DNA of 64,000 nt from Persicaria tinctoria (GCA_037127255.1 JBANSL010000013.1:66223688-66287687); one strand, 5' to 3'. Shown: positions 21,598-33,475, counted from the first letter of the stretch. Made by a program: numbers and translations. The notes: generated by a model from the letters alone, not told the origin.

Positions 21598-21740
21598 TTT
21601 TTGTTATATGCACGGCTGCATATCGCCATCGGCACGGTGCCGGTGCCGAGCTCCCAAGTCGGCAGGTCATGTTGCCGGTGCCGAGCTCCCAAGTCGGCAG
21701 GACATGTTGCCATTCTCGAGCTCCCAAGTCGGCATCCAAT
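21598..21740 (+). repeat. Left terminal inverted repeat of the MULE
   Basis: After the TTGTTATATGCACGGC end come three tandem units of about 40 bp containing GAGCTCCCAAGTCGGCA. The same words occur in inverse orientation at 28490-28632. Confidence 0.85.
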
Positions 21741-21833
21741 ACCTGAGGTAGTTTCGAAAGCCTATAAAAGAAGCAACGTCGGAGTGATTTGAATGTATTC
21801 GATTCAAAATCCCTATTCTTACATCAGAGGGAA

Positions 21834-24100
21834 ATGCCTTTACCGGAGAAAGATAGAGGAGGCGATTTACCGTTCGACATTTTTAGCTATAGTGATCTGG
21901 AGGAGCTCGTGAAGAATCTCGAGGTAAGTTATTATTATTGTAACAGCGGATCGTTTATATATAGCGGAACCTTTATATAATTATGTTTGAATAGAATCAT
22001 ATTATAGGGGAAATATATATAGCGGAAATATTTTATATAATTAAGTTTGAATTGAAACATATTATAGTGGAATGTTTATATAGAGGGAACCTTTATATAA
22101 TTATGTTTGAATTGATATGTTGTTTGAATTGAAACATAATAAAGCATAGTTTTGTAAAATTCCATATAGTAAGATTGTGTGCGAAAAAAGTTCTAAGTAC
22201 ATAAGTGACATTATGGAGGAACAAAATCAACATCTAGATGTGTGTATAGAATATGGTTCGATGTTTACAGTCGATGGTTATTGGGTTGATCAAGTAAACA
22301 TGAAGGCATGGGCTAGATACGTAGGGAAGATTATAAACATGGTACTTGTGATCACTCGGTCATGGAAGAACAAAATGAGTGGATTGGGTACCTTTCGTTT
22401 AGTGTATGATATGTACGGAGGAGGTAGAGATATTCTAGATGTCGACTTGGATTTTCCTCCCGCAGTGAGTAGGCGAGGGAGAACGACGAAGCTTGGATGC
22501 TTGTTTGAGCTGGAGGGTCGTCAAAATGATGCTGACAATTGGACCATGAAGGTTATATGCGGTGTGCATAACCCCAAGCTAAACGATGTGATGTTAGGAC
22601 ATCCCTATGCCGGTAGATTAACCCCAGATAAACATCGGCAGGTTCGTCGTGATACAGTGATTGGGATAAGATCGTGGGATATGCTACGCGGGATGAAGTA
22701 TTATGATCATGACTGTGTGACGGACATTCGTCAAGTGTACAATGCACCAGCCCAGTTGCGGAGAAGCGTTGCAGAAGGACGGAGGACCTGCCTCAAGCGC
22801 TTCACAAACTCAACCAAAAGGGATACTTTATCGCCACACGGAAGTCCTCTAAAGCAGAAGTAGATGAGGTTACTGAAGTGCTTTTGTCAGATCCGAACTC
22901 GCGACATCTTCTGATGTTGTTTCTGTATGTTATCGTGATGGACTCGACCTACAAGACGAACGAGTAAGAGGAATCACATTTCTGTCGACTACTTTTATAT
23001 TTATCATATGTTGTAGCATTTTGTTTGACTAATTCATGTTCATGTGGTAGGTACGAAATGTCGTTGCTAGAGATCGTTGGGATTACTATCACGAAGAACA
23101 CATTTGTAATTGCGTTTGTATTCATGGCAGGGGAGAGCACAGATCACTATAGTCGGGCACTACGGCGACTACGCCATTTGTGCGGTCAACGACTCCCTAA
23201 ATTAATTCTTACAGACAAAGAGTTGGGTCTTATCAAGGCTCTTCGGGGGGAGTTTCCCACGGTAAAGCATATGTTGTGCTTCTATCATATTATGTGCAAC
23301 ATAGAAATGAAGGGTAGGATCACGAAATCGAGCGAAAAGCGAACCGCCTTCTACAATGAATGCAAGGCCTTATTTGAATCAAAGACTGAACAAAGTTATG
23401 AAGTGCGTCTACAAGCGATGAAGTCGAAATGGGAGAAACGATGGGGGCTTATGAAGTACCTTGAAGACACCTGGCTCATAGAATTCAAGGAGGCGATTGT
23501 TCGTGCATGGGTTGATAAGTTTCTACATCTTGGGCTGCGAACTACGAATAAGTAAGTGACATTGAATTATAAACATTTGTAATTATTATAATATATAAGT
23601 ATCCTATATAAGTCAAACTAATAGATGTTTTATGCTATAGTGCCAAGTCAGCACATGCAAAATTAAAGTCCATGCTAGGGACGGCTGCTGGTGGGTTCGT
23701 TGACGTAACAGAATGCATTGACAACATGGTCAATGAACAGGTAGACCAACTCAGAGGGTTCCTTGAGAACTCACGGTTGATAATCAAACGGTGTGTCATG
23801 AGTGAACCAATTTTCACCCCGCTATTGATGTTGGTGACTAATGACTGCTTCGATCTTCTGCTGGCCAACTACAACAAGGCGAAGGCACTTCTGACTAGTG
23901 ATAATGGTGTTTGCAGGGATCGCCATTGGAGGGACGCTTACGGTGTTCCATGTGTACATGAGTTCTTAGACGTGATCGCAAACCGACAACCTATTATGCC
24001 CTCGCAAATTCATCCCTTCTGGAAGCAAGTAATGTGGAATCCACTAATTCCTCCCCAAGAATCTAGTGGCGACAACGATGACGCAACTCCAAACAGTTAG
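21834..24100 (+). pseudogene. MULE transposase (MUDR-like, zinc-binding N-terminus, DDE core, SWIM-like tail)
   Basis: I place exons at 21834-21923, 22174-22963, 23051-23551 and 23641-24100, with GT-AG introns (GTAAGT, GTAAGA and GTAAGT donors). Exon 2 carries the WRKY/FAR1-like region (GCLFELEGRQNDADNWTMKV, then CGVHNPKL and GHPYAGRLT). The DDE core follows: MDSTYKTNEYEM with the first Asp, LTDKELGLIKALRGEF with the second Asp, CFYHIMCNIEM with a Cys-His pair, then LGLRTTNN-AKSAHAKLK near the catalytic Glu region. A SWIM-like CRDRHWRDAYGVPCVHEFLDV closes the protein. One frameshift lies near 22785 (EGR to DLPQALHKLNQKGY). The enzyme would cut and join the element ends in the nucleus. Downstream to 24364 a RDPTGIHRKGRP segment and an Arg/Gly-rich tail look like its former C-terminus. 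Confidence 0.88.
21920..22150. repeat. Tandem repeat inside transposase intron 1
   Basis: Units of about 60 bp built from TTTATATAATTATGTTTGAAT and 'catattatag.ggaa' words occur at least three times between exon 1 and exon 2. Confidence 0.7.
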
Positions 24101-24409
24101 GAATTTTTTAGCTTTCGAAGGGAGATTGATGGCAACAACCTCACGCCTGATCAGTAGGATTTGATGGGGGAGACATACTTCAACATGAACAACCCTGGGT
24201 TGTCTACCATGAGAGACCCAACGGGGATCCATCGAAAAGGTCGTCCCACAGGAAGACGATCATTGCAGCATGACCCATCTGGCTTTGAGCACGGGAGACG
24301 AGAGGGTGTCGCTCGGGCGCGTGGTAGAGGCCGATCAAGAGGTAGAGGTCGGCAGACAGATTAGAAAGTAGATCCTTCGGTATTGTTGACTACTCACATC
24401 CATAACTTC

Positions 24410-24979
24410 ATGCTCAACTTTGTTGATCGTAGTAGCCCGATTTCTGCTGATGGTCATTGCAGTTATCGTGCCTTAGCGGCTGTTCTTGGGTATGGAGAAG
24501 ACTAGTATATGCGAGTCAGAAGGGAGGTCGCTCAAGAGCTTCGAGGGAATAGGTGGTTGTACCAACCAGCAACCCTATTACACTCGATTGATGATCTCAT
24601 CGAGAATGATGATCTGCAAGACCCTGCTCCTTGTTTACATCGTCATCAAAACTGGATGGAGGCACCTATGGTCCCACTTGCTGTAGCAACCTTGTACAAC
24701 AAGGTCGTTGTTGTCCTAAGTGTCGACCATCCACACACCTGCTTTCCTATTGTCGCGAATGGGTCGAACCAAACTCCACCAACTGAGGTTATTACAGTTT
24801 CATGGCTGGCAAAAGTCCATTGGAGCCCCGTGTGGCTAAAGCAAGGGTCACCACGTCCTCTTACTGTACAAGAATGGTCTCATTTCCACCACCCAAGTGT
24901 GAATGGTTGGGATACCCCATACAACGAGCGCATTCAACAATACATCAACTACCATCAAATTGAAAGGGTGGCCCAGTAG
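24410..24979 (+). pseudogene. OTU-like cysteine protease domain of the MULE
   Basis: From the ATG at 24410 the frame reads ISADGHCSYRALAAVLGYGED, the OTU catalytic-Cys block (family form DGNC.YRA). After one in-frame TAG at 24503 it continues with VRREVAQELRGNRWLY, WMEAPMVPLAVATLYNKVVVVLS and VHWSPVWLKQGSPRPL. There the His takes the place of the catalytic His in the usual NHFVQV.L motif of MULE-linked OTU domains. OTU enzymes are deubiquitinase-like Cys proteases. In MULEs the domain is commonly fused to, or lies after, the transposase; its role in transposition is not established. Here it lies about 300 bp after the transposase stop. The TAG could be the copy's inactivating change. Confidence 0.8.
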
Positions 24980-25240
24980 TTGTGATGATTTTATTTTCTC
25001 AGATCGTACTTAATGTATTTGAATTGATGCAGGTATGCATTTTGTAATCTCATGCAATATTAAAGATGTAGCAATCCTCAAGACGTACAAGGTTTTTTTA
25101 AGTTGCAATGTCCATACCAAAAAAGAGTACAGGAATAACAAGAACAACTGTTTGCAACGACAATACAAAAACAACTACCAAGAAAGACAATACAGATACA
25201 ACAACTAGGCGCAAGGAATATTCCATTTCCATGCCACTCA

Positions 25241-28152
25241 TCAGGCGTCTGGCATAAATTGGAAGAAATGAGATGCCCAAACCTGAGTAGGCGCCATAGG
25301 CAACGCTCCATCCCGCGCTTCGTCAATGTATTCCCGAATCTCATCACTGGAAATCCAAGGGTCACCCCGAGCAAGCATAACATCCAGACGAGAAAGCAAC
25401 ACCCCAATACGCTGCATGTCAAACAATATGATGGTGATAACTAACATTGTATTAAACAAACCAACGAAAACGAAAGATCATTGGTATTATTCACACGTAC
25501 CCGCTGGTCGTACACGGCAATTGGCGGAGCAATGGCTTCTGAAACCTGATGGCTTGAGCTTTTGAAAATAAATGGCTGGTCGTGCTCACCGTACCACCCC
25601 ATGTACTCCGCTGAAACAGCGTGTGGCTCAAGCGCTGCTCTATATATGTGCGTTGAATGATATGTAAATTGTTGGAACAATTAAATGGTCATCCCAACGC
25701 TCGTCCACTGGGTGCCACCACAGCTTCAGGTCCTTGGGCTGGAGGGGGGGGGGGGTCTCTTCTTGAAGGGGGAGGATTCTCTCCATCGGGATCGTCTGCA
25801 CATACCCAAATTGTCGCATAACTCTGTCCAGCATGTAGGCTTCCAAGACTTCAGAAAATTATATTAAGCCTCTATACCAAGAAAGTTTGTAATACCCATC
25901 AAAGTCAAGGGGACCGTAGGGCATGAATTTGACGTCCTCTGCCTGCATCGTTTCAAGGTTTTTGATAAACTGTAAAGTCCTCCTAACGTTGATAATTGGT
26001 GTGGGTCGACTAGCGTACCGCTTTGCCCAGCGTGCGTCTCCATGATCCGCGGGGTCCTCACAAACGCCGGGGGCGAACATTGGAAAGTGAGCGAAGATCT
26101 AATACTGAAATATCCCGACATATCTAAGTCATTGAGTTATATTAAATAACAACACACAAAAAATTTAGGGGATCGAGACATACCTGTAGCATAGAAATAC
26201 AGCCCCCAAGTTAGCCATCCCCCACCTTGACGAGATCCCCAACTGTCGATACAGATAAGCTAGGACTCCCGCACCCCAAGCATACTCTGATGTGATTCTG
26301 TGATCAGTCACGAAGTCCAATGCAGCTACGGATATGGATGTGGTGGTCCTGTCATTGAGCACCAAGCCGCCAAGAACCTCCAACAGATATCCTGTTGCGA
26401 TGACCCCAGGGGGTGTCTGCGGGTTGAGAACTAGATTCAACACGTGAAAATCCAGGCTGTTGTGAAAAAAAGCATTCCCACTTCGTACGAAGTCCTGCGA
26501 GCCAAAGCCGAATTTTTCCATCATCTACTGCTGTCGTAGAGGGTTTGTATTGTTAGGGACCAATGTGCGTCCATCGATTGCCAGACCAAACAACTTGTGC
26601 ACATCGTGTTGGGTAATTGTCATCTCCCCATAGGGGGAGATGAAAGCTGTTGGTCTTCGGATGCCAACGGTAGAAGAAGACTTGGATTAGACAGTGATCA
26701 ACTGTATCCATTCTGATGTCGTCCAGGTGATGTAACCCACTATGACTTGCTAGATACCACCAGTTCCACTGCCCAGGTACACGAGGCCAGCTGCGCGCTG
26801 TATGCCACCGATCTCCACGCCTGATGCTCTTGACTGTCATCTCCACCGTCTACAGGACATATAATAAGATTATCAGCTGCACATATACCACCAGATACCA
26901 CAGTTGCACATAATATACCCGTAAATGTGATCAAATCCTTTATACATGTACACCCACCTCATTTATCCACAGGCAGCGACACCTGTGAGTCGTGTAGTGT
27001 TGAAGTGGCTCGACAACATCCCATATCGGCAGTTGGGGTTATGCCCATGGTCTGTACTGGATATACCCCCAAATGTGTCACCTACCCCGAAGGTGTTAGA
27101 CGCTGGTGCCGATGTACCAGCAGCTGGGTTTGATGAGGATGCACCATCGTCACGGATGGGCCGATGAGTCGTTCCCGGCCAGATCGACCACTGTCCAGAT
27201 CCCACCACAGGCGTATAAACGGGGGTTTGGTGGATTTCGGGTTCCCACGCAGTCGAATGATGCATGAAGCCGGTGTCGGGTATGTGCGGGGTCTCTGGCA
27301 CTTGTGATGTGTCGACCTCGTCGACGGTGTAATCTTCCAAAAAATCCTCGTCGTCGCGGCCAAGAAACGACGTGCTAGCCCGCGCGGGCTCCTGCTCCTG
27401 CTCCCATGTCTAAAGGAGATACCTTTATTCACTATGTGATATATATTTATCTAAATTCCATTTAAATGTATATTTTATCTCAAATTCATGTCTACATTCA
27501 ATATCTCAATTCCATATCTACATTTCACATACGTCAACCTACATTTCTCTACATTCCATGTAAATCATGATTTTATCTACATTCCACATAAATCAACATT
27601 ATCTAGTTTTATAATTGCATTAAAATTTCCATATCTACATTTTCATTCATTAAAAATTGCATATGTATTTTTCATGCATTAAGAATTCCATATCTAATTT
27701 TCATGAAATAAAAAATCTATATCTAATTTTCATGCATTAAGAATTCCATATCTATTTTTCATGAATTAAAAAATCTATATCTAATTTTCATGCATTAAGA
27801 ATTCCATATCTATTTTTCATGAATTAAAAATTCTATATCTCATTTTCATGCATTAAAAATTCCATATCTAATTTTATCTAAATTCCATATCTAATTTCCT
27901 TTTATAATTTCATTAAAAATTCCATAAAATCTCGACAATACCCTACATTTTATCTTTATTTCAATTAAATGTTGACCAATAATAACATAAAATTAACATA
28001 AAATCTCTACATACCTTGGCGGCAGCTTGCGCTCGAGGATCATTTGGCGGGGGTTGTGGTGAAGGCTCACGCGGATCGCTCGACAGGGTAAGAGGTGAAG
28101 GGGATCGCGAAGATCGCGTAAACCGCTCTAACAAGCTTCGCAACTTCGTCAT
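25241..28152 (-). pseudogene. Plant mobile domain (PMD / MAIN-like) gene
   Basis: Exon 1 (28152-28015) encodes a Ser/Pro-rich start ending in AAAK with donor AAG|GTATGT. A long intron with a 31-bp tandem array follows, then exon 2 (from 27409, TWEQEQEPARAS). The PMD starts near 26800: HLDDIRMDTVDHCLIQ, FYRWHPKTNSFHLP, then GEMTITQHDVHKLFGLAIDG in a shifted frame, EYAWGAGVLAYLYRQLG (26265), HFPMFAPGVCEDPADHGDARWAKRYASRP (26060), DRVMRQFGYVQTIP (25810) and EYMGWYGEHDQPFI (25600). A helical C-terminus ends at 25241. Frameshifts near 26635, 26205 and 25655 and stops near 26522 and 25859 kill it. PMD proteins of plants include MAIN and MAIL1, nuclear factors linked to silencing; PMD genes are also common passengers in MULEs and other elements. 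Confidence 0.87.
27620..27890. repeat. 31-bp tandem array in the PMD intron
   Basis: Units close to 'attccatatctaattttcatgcattaa' occur about nine times, alternating two versions (…catgcattaag and …catgaattaaa) so that a 62-bp dimer is visible. Confidence 0.85.
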
Positions 28153-28489
28153 ATTTCCTTAGAAGATCTCCGGGCTACCGACCGACTTGGTGTGTGTGAG
28201 TGTGGCGGGCTTACAAATTAGCGAAAATGTATGTGGGTGAGTGGTGTGTGTAGTGCAAAGTGAGGCCAGGGCAGCCTCAATTTATAATCCGTCTCCACCC
28301 TCCTTACCGACCTGGGAGCTCGGTAGCGGCACAACGCGAGAATGGGACGCAAAGTTGCAGATTCCCTGCAAAGCTGTAGAGCTGACTCGATGTGACCCTG
28401 CCGAATTCGGAGCTCAGCATCGACGTCAGGTGAGGTGACTCGATGTGACTTGTCATTGACTGTCCAATCCTGTGCTCCTTCCATCAGTC

Positions 28490-28632
28490 TGTGTCTGCGG
28501 AATTGGGAGCTCGGCTTCGACAATAGACTTGCCGACCTGGGAGTCCGGCTTCGACCGTTTTTGTGCCGACTTGGGAGCTCGGCGTCGGCACCGTGCGTCT
28601 GGCGATAAATTCGCCGTGCAAATAACAAAATC
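28490..28632 (-). repeat. Right terminal inverted repeat of the MULE
   Basis: On the minus strand it reads inward from 28632 as GTTATTTGCACGGC, then repeated GAGCTCCCAAGTCGGCA-like units, matching the left end. One further unit lies inside at about 28300-28330. Confidence 0.85.
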
Positions 28633-28940
28633 GTTATACAATATTAGATTAGGTTAATATCAATGTACAGTACACGTACTTCAAAATTATGAAAGTTACA
28701 TAATTATTTAATTTTATTAAGTTACGATTAATCATTTAAATTGGATAATAAATTAATCAAGTTATTTTAATTGTAAAAATAAGTTGTCGATTTAAATCCA
28801 TTAGAAAACACCAAATCAAACTATTTTTATTTAATGTAAAAATAATTAAGTTTACATTCAAGCTATTTGTCTTTACCATGCAATTAAAAACCATTACCTA
28901 CATTCAAGCACTAGAAAATGAATATTCAAACGTACCGTTA
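28633..28940. other. AT-rich spacer, no gene seen
   Basis: Homopolymer-rich A/T sequence. An 'acctacattcaagcactagaa' word at about 28894 recurs at 29307 on the other side of the hAT MITE. Confidence 0.6.
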
Positions 28941-28948
28941 CCTACAAC

Positions 28949-29294
28949 CAGTGGCGGATCCTGAAGCGTTTAGTTGAGGGGGCGGAAAATTGATGTCTGA
29001 TTTTTTTTTTCAAAAAAATCATAATATTTGAAGTTTTCGGGTTTAATTATAGTATTAAGTTATGAAGTTTAACAAATGATGAGTATGATAGAAGTGTATT
29101 GATTTGGTAAATGATGTGAAAAATAATTTGTATCGCTCCAGTCTTGAAACGTTTATATCTTTTTACTCAGTTATCGGATTTGAGCTTATAATATATCAAA
29201 TCGAAGCTATCAATGAGAAGAATATTTATATTAAATTTCATTTTTGATTTGGGGGGCGACTGACACCCCCGATCCTTTAAAGGATCCGCCCCTG
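28949..29294. mobile_element. hAT-type MITE with 8-bp target duplication
   Basis: Ends are inverted copies (CAGTGGCGGATCCT on the left, AGGATCCGCCCCTG on the right). The element is flanked by a perfect 8-bp duplication, CCTACAAC at 28941-28948 and 29295-29302. Length 346 bp, AT-rich, no ORF. An 8-bp duplication and CAG-type ends are the hAT hallmark. Confidence 0.93.
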
Positions 29295-29302
29295 CCTACA
29301 AC

Positions 29303-30258
29303 CCTTTGCCTACATTCAAGCACTAGAAGATGAACAGTTTAGAGATTGGTAACTCCAAATCTTCTTCTATTCTATACTTTAAAAGCTAATTAATTAGTGA
29401 ACTAATAAAAAAGTTAATTTTTAATAGCCTTTTCAACTTCTTTGCATACCTTATATATACACATTTGTTATTTCATATATTTATGGTGGTGGGATGGGGT
29501 TTGTGTTTTCTGTCTTCTAAAAGTTGTGTACATGAGATATTTAGACATCCATTGCTACAAAATCAATCCAAATGGTTGATGCACATTCGAAGCAACACAT
29601 TCATCAATTGTCTTAACGGTACGTGTAGTTATATATTGTCTTCTTTCTTCAAATAGTCCATAAGTATATTCCATCTAGTTTACTATTAAAATTGTATCCA
29701 AATTAATTTGGATACAATTGAATATTATAATATTTTTTAATAACTTTGTTATCATTTTCTTATATTCTAAATCATTCTATAAGATATTCTCTTTATAAGA
29801 CAAAATATCAATTAAAGGATATAAATTGTCTCTTTGTCTTGCAACATTTTTTTTGTTCATCAACGGTTTGGATGGGTTCAGCTCCAGTCATACGTACCAT
29901 TAGGATGAACGGATGTTTCCAGGGCCATCAACATATTAAGGTACTTACATATCGTCTACCAATCACCGCCTTTGTAAACAAATAGTACACTAGATAATTT
30001 CATCGATGGAATTAGCAAAACAAACTATTTGCGTCTCATATGTTCACATATACAAAGATTTATGGTTACCCTAAATAATAAAAATAATCCATCTTTTATT
30101 TCGCAACACGATATTCCTTTTCACTTACTCATGTCCATTATTATATATAAAAAAATGTGCATTTTGTGTGAATTTTAATTAGCGGTGTGAAAATTGATTT
30201 TCATCTTAAGTTTTTTTTTTATAGATAATCCAACATAAACTTCATTAACGCATGAGTT
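29303..30258. other. AT-rich spacer, no gene supported
   Basis: Two short plus-strand frames (29465-29656 and 29746-29985) share the words 'ttcatcaa.tgtcttaacgg' or 'atcaacggtttggatgg' but have no recognisable domain. I do not call them genes. Confidence 0.45.
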
Positions 30259-30261
30259 TTA

Positions 30262-30560
30262 CCCCTCGTTTGTTTTTTGGTAGGGAAAAGTAATAATTAC
30301 CCTTATGAATGTAGTACATATTTAAGTTAAGATACATTGATCACTATTCTAATCATTCTCATTCTTCTCCCATTTTTCATACAAATGTGTTACCCTTCTA
30401 TTCCCTAATTTGAATGAGGGTAACTAATACCTCTAGGATGGGCTAATAATCCCCCTCATCCTCTCCTCTACGCTCACAAAAAATGATAATCATATACATT
30501 TTATGCCTAAAATTTAATGTCTTACCTTTCCATTCCCTAGTTATCTACACAAACGAGCCC
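30262..30560. mobile_element. Tourist-type (PIF/Harbinger) MITE
   Basis: Left end CCCCTCGTTTGT, right end (inverse) GGGCTCGTTTGTGT, flanked by TTA at 30259-30261 and 30561-30563. The inner parts also match in inverse orientation (AGGGAAAAGTAA and AGGGAATGGAAAGGTAA). Length 299 bp, no ORF. Confidence 0.85.
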
Positions 30561-30563
30561 TTA

Positions 30564-31450
30564 ATTAGCGGTGATCGGCCGATCAGTCGTGTAAGCTTAA
30601 TGCAAAAGTGATTTGTTCCATTTTGTAAGTTTTATTGATCGTATTATTTTAGATCTTTTATATTGAACATGTATTTTGAGTAGTTAAAGGGACTAATTAA
30701 AATCATTCTTATTTATTTTCATTCCTTAAAGTATACTGTATAATATAGATTAGAGACTAAAACATGGTCAACCACAATTTTACATCTTTGGTGTGTGGAT
30801 AACTAAGGGTATCTTGGCAAAAATGGATCGAAACCACGTACATTTTGTAACATCCAAATTTAAGTTATGGCAAATGATAAATGGGCATTGGAATTTACCT
30901 TTATTACAATAGTATGTATCATTTACTATTGATAGCCGCTTCAGTTTTTTTAACATTTTGCAAATAAAGGTGTGTTTGATATTAGGTGTGAAGAGGTTTC
31001 GGAGGTTAAAAAAAATGGAAGCTCTAGAGCATGGTGTTTGACTGCGTCTTTGTGTGGAGGTTTGGGAGGTTAATGTGGAGTTTATTTTTGTTGAAAATGG
31101 AAGTTGCCCCCCTAGCTTTGGGAAGTTAAGGTGGAGTTTATTTTTTTGTGGGGGTTTGAAATGTCACTTTTGCCCTCCACTTTCTTTGGGAGATTAAAGT
31201 GGAGTTTATTTATGAAGGGCATTTTGAACCTTTTCACTACAATAACCATTTATAAACCTTACAGCTACAAAACACCCTTCGTCTTTTTTACAAGGTTATT
31301 TTCAAAATAAAACATTCAACTCCCACACCTCCATAATAAACAAAATAAAGTCCAACTCCTAAAAAATAAACAATCCCTAAAAAAAATCTTCAATTTGCCA
31401 CCACGCACTAATACTATTTAATCTAGAAATATTAACTACCTATCCATCTA
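30564..31450. other. AT-rich spacer with short GGAGTTTATTT repeats
   Basis: At 31060-31215 the word 'gtggagtttattt' occurs three times, and an inverse relative 'aaataaagtccaactcc' lies at about 31340. This may be a decayed foldback element. No gene seen. Confidence 0.4.
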
Positions 31451-33118
31451 TCTCTCTATATATTATACTTTTTTTGAAATAAGAAACAAAATAATTAATA
31501 AATTAAAAAAAGAAACAAGATAAGGGCTTATAAGAAATGGTTGAGTTTCATAGGATACGATGGAATATGTAAATGTATTTCTCATGCGGATAATATTGAA
31601 TGAAATTGTTTTCCTGAATATTTAATGTATCTTTTCAATTCAAAGGCAATTATAAGTCATTGAACAATGGAGAATATCAAATTAATGACCATTTTATATA
31701 ATATAATCCAACTCCATTAAAAAAAACTACAAAGACAAGTTGTTAAAAAAAAACTTATTATATACAATTCCTTTTAAAAAAACGTCAGTTAAATAAAGGC
31801 ATTTCCATTATAGATTAAAAAATATCACTGAAAACTTGAAATTTTAGTTGTAAAATAAAAGTTGGTGCTTCAATTGATCGAATACCTTACATTATATAAG
31901 GTGTTTTTTGTTTTTAAAATTTTAAAAGGTGTTTTTTTATTAAAAACATTATTTTACAAGGTGTCTTCTTGAAGAAAAACCCCATAAAAATATAAAAATT
32001 TAATAAATAACTTAAACTAAATTATCAAGTACATAAAATTAACCAAGATTTACCATGTGTACATACACATATCTTAAACCTTATAATAGCATGAAGTTGT
32101 AAATGAATAGTAACTCCCACTTACAATTTTTTAATTGTTTTTATGGTTGAAATGTCTATTTTGCCCTTACAAATTGTATTCCCATCTTCTATATGTTATA
32201 CCCTTTTAGGTAATTTCCTTATTTGTTTGTAAAATGTCTTTTTTAACCTAAAAAGTTTGAATTTAAAAATATTAATTTTTTTATTTCAATGTCCTTTTAT
32301 GTCTTTTAAAAATTATAAATTTTCATATTTCATCAATTTCACCCAACTTTATGTTTTTTCTTAAAATACCAAAATTACAACTTTAAAGTTTTCTCAAATA
32401 AATCATACTTTATGTTTTAAAAATTAAACCACCCAAATTGTAACTTTTAGGTTCTATTAATTATAATTTATCATATTTCATCAATTTCACCCAATTTTAT
32501 GTTTTTTTTTCTTAAAATATCCAAACTGCAACATTAAAGTTTTCTTAAATCAACCATATTTTATGGTTTTAATTAACTACCCATATTATAACTTTTAGGT
32601 TTTCTTAATCAACCCGACTTATATACATTAAATGATAAAAAGTTATCCTACCAATTAATTTATAACTCTAAATTAATATATGAAATAATAATATTGAAAC
32701 GGACATTTTCTAGGAACTATGAATTCTTAAAAAAATATTTAGTGCGTTTTGGGTTTCTTTTTTGTTTTGATTAATAAAATTTTTAAAAGACTACCTTTCT
32801 TTATATTTTTTTAATTGAAATATATCATTCTTATTACCTTAAAAAATTTCAAAATAATATACTTACAGTTTCTTATAATGATGCAATTGTTATTTTTACT
32901 ATATATATTATAGAATTGTATAAGGAAAATAACTCAGTTAGAACTATTTGTACATGTGAATATTTACACGCATATAAAAAGTAACGTGTACAACATTTGT
33001 AAGGAAAACAATCAAGTTACAACTATTTGCATATATAAATATTTACCCACATATAAAAAGTAATTTGTACAATCCAAATACGATTAGACCGCGCGCATGC
33101 GCGCGGCGCCAGACCTAG
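31451..33118 (+). mobile_element. Probable non-autonomous Helitron
   Basis: The 3' end is strong: an 18-bp hairpin CCGCGCGCATGCGCGCGG (33089-33106) stands 8 nt before CTAG at 33115-33118, followed by T, as in Helitron ends (CTRR with insertion between A and T). The 5' end is a best guess: TCTCTCTATATATTATAC at 31451 after an A. The interior is AT-rich without a Rep/helicase gene and contains two near-copies of 'tcatatttcatcaatttcaccca' and an 85-bp tandem duplication at about 32910-33080. Confidence 0.5.
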
Positions 33119-33475
33119 TATTGTTTAAATTAGTCAATGAGATGATATAAAATAAGCTCTTACATAGGCTTATAAAATAGAAAAACTTATATTTACATCC
33201 CGTGCATAGCACGGGACGTAAGGGTAAGGTCTCAGGTTCGAATCTCACTTGGTGCATTTAGGCCATATTAATTCCCACAAGCGCGTACATCCAAGCGATG
33301 TATACTAATCCGTAGGGCCAAGACGAAGTGGTAAAGTGGTCCGTGTGCAGGTAGGTGAGGTTACGACCGTTGATCGCACTTTGCATAAGTGGTACTGAAC
33401 CTGCTAAAAAAATCCCGCAAGGGGCTTCTGGGGTATGGGGCCGCGAAGCAGTGCGGCCAGTCACTATAAAAAGTT
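33119..33475. other. Spacer with a second hairpin and a tRNA-like B box
   Basis: CCCGTGC-ATA-GCACGGG at 33201-33217 is a perfect hairpin of the kind found at Helitron ends, but no CTRR follows. GGTTCGAATCTCA at 33236 resembles a Pol III B box. Nothing here is complete enough to name. Confidence 0.4.

Larger units (their letters stand above)
21598..28632. mobile_element. Mutator-like element with transposase, OTU protease and convergent PMD gene
   Basis: Left and right termini are inverted copies: TTTTTGTTATATGCACGGC at 21598 and, on the minus strand, ATTTTGTTATTTGCACGGC from 28632. Each is followed by repeated CCGAGCTCCCAAGTCGGC units. Flanking TTATAC words (near 21588 and 28634) may be the remains of an imperfect 9-bp target duplication. 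Inside are a plus-strand MULE transposase (21834-24100) and an OTU-like protease domain (24410-24979), and a minus-strand plant-mobile-domain gene (25241-28152). All show frameshifts or stops, so the copy is defective. Confidence 0.88.

Noticed and set aside
27620..27890. Regularly spaced repeats that might suggest a CRISPR array
   Set aside because: Units are directly tandem without unique spacers, in plant DNA.
29465..29985. Two short ORFs in the spacer after the hAT MITE
   Set aside because: No domain, AT-rich composition and no start or splice context to support a gene.
33225..33470. tRNA gene or SINE around the GGTTCGAATCTCA box
   Set aside because: No paired acceptor or D-arm and no convincing A box could be found.
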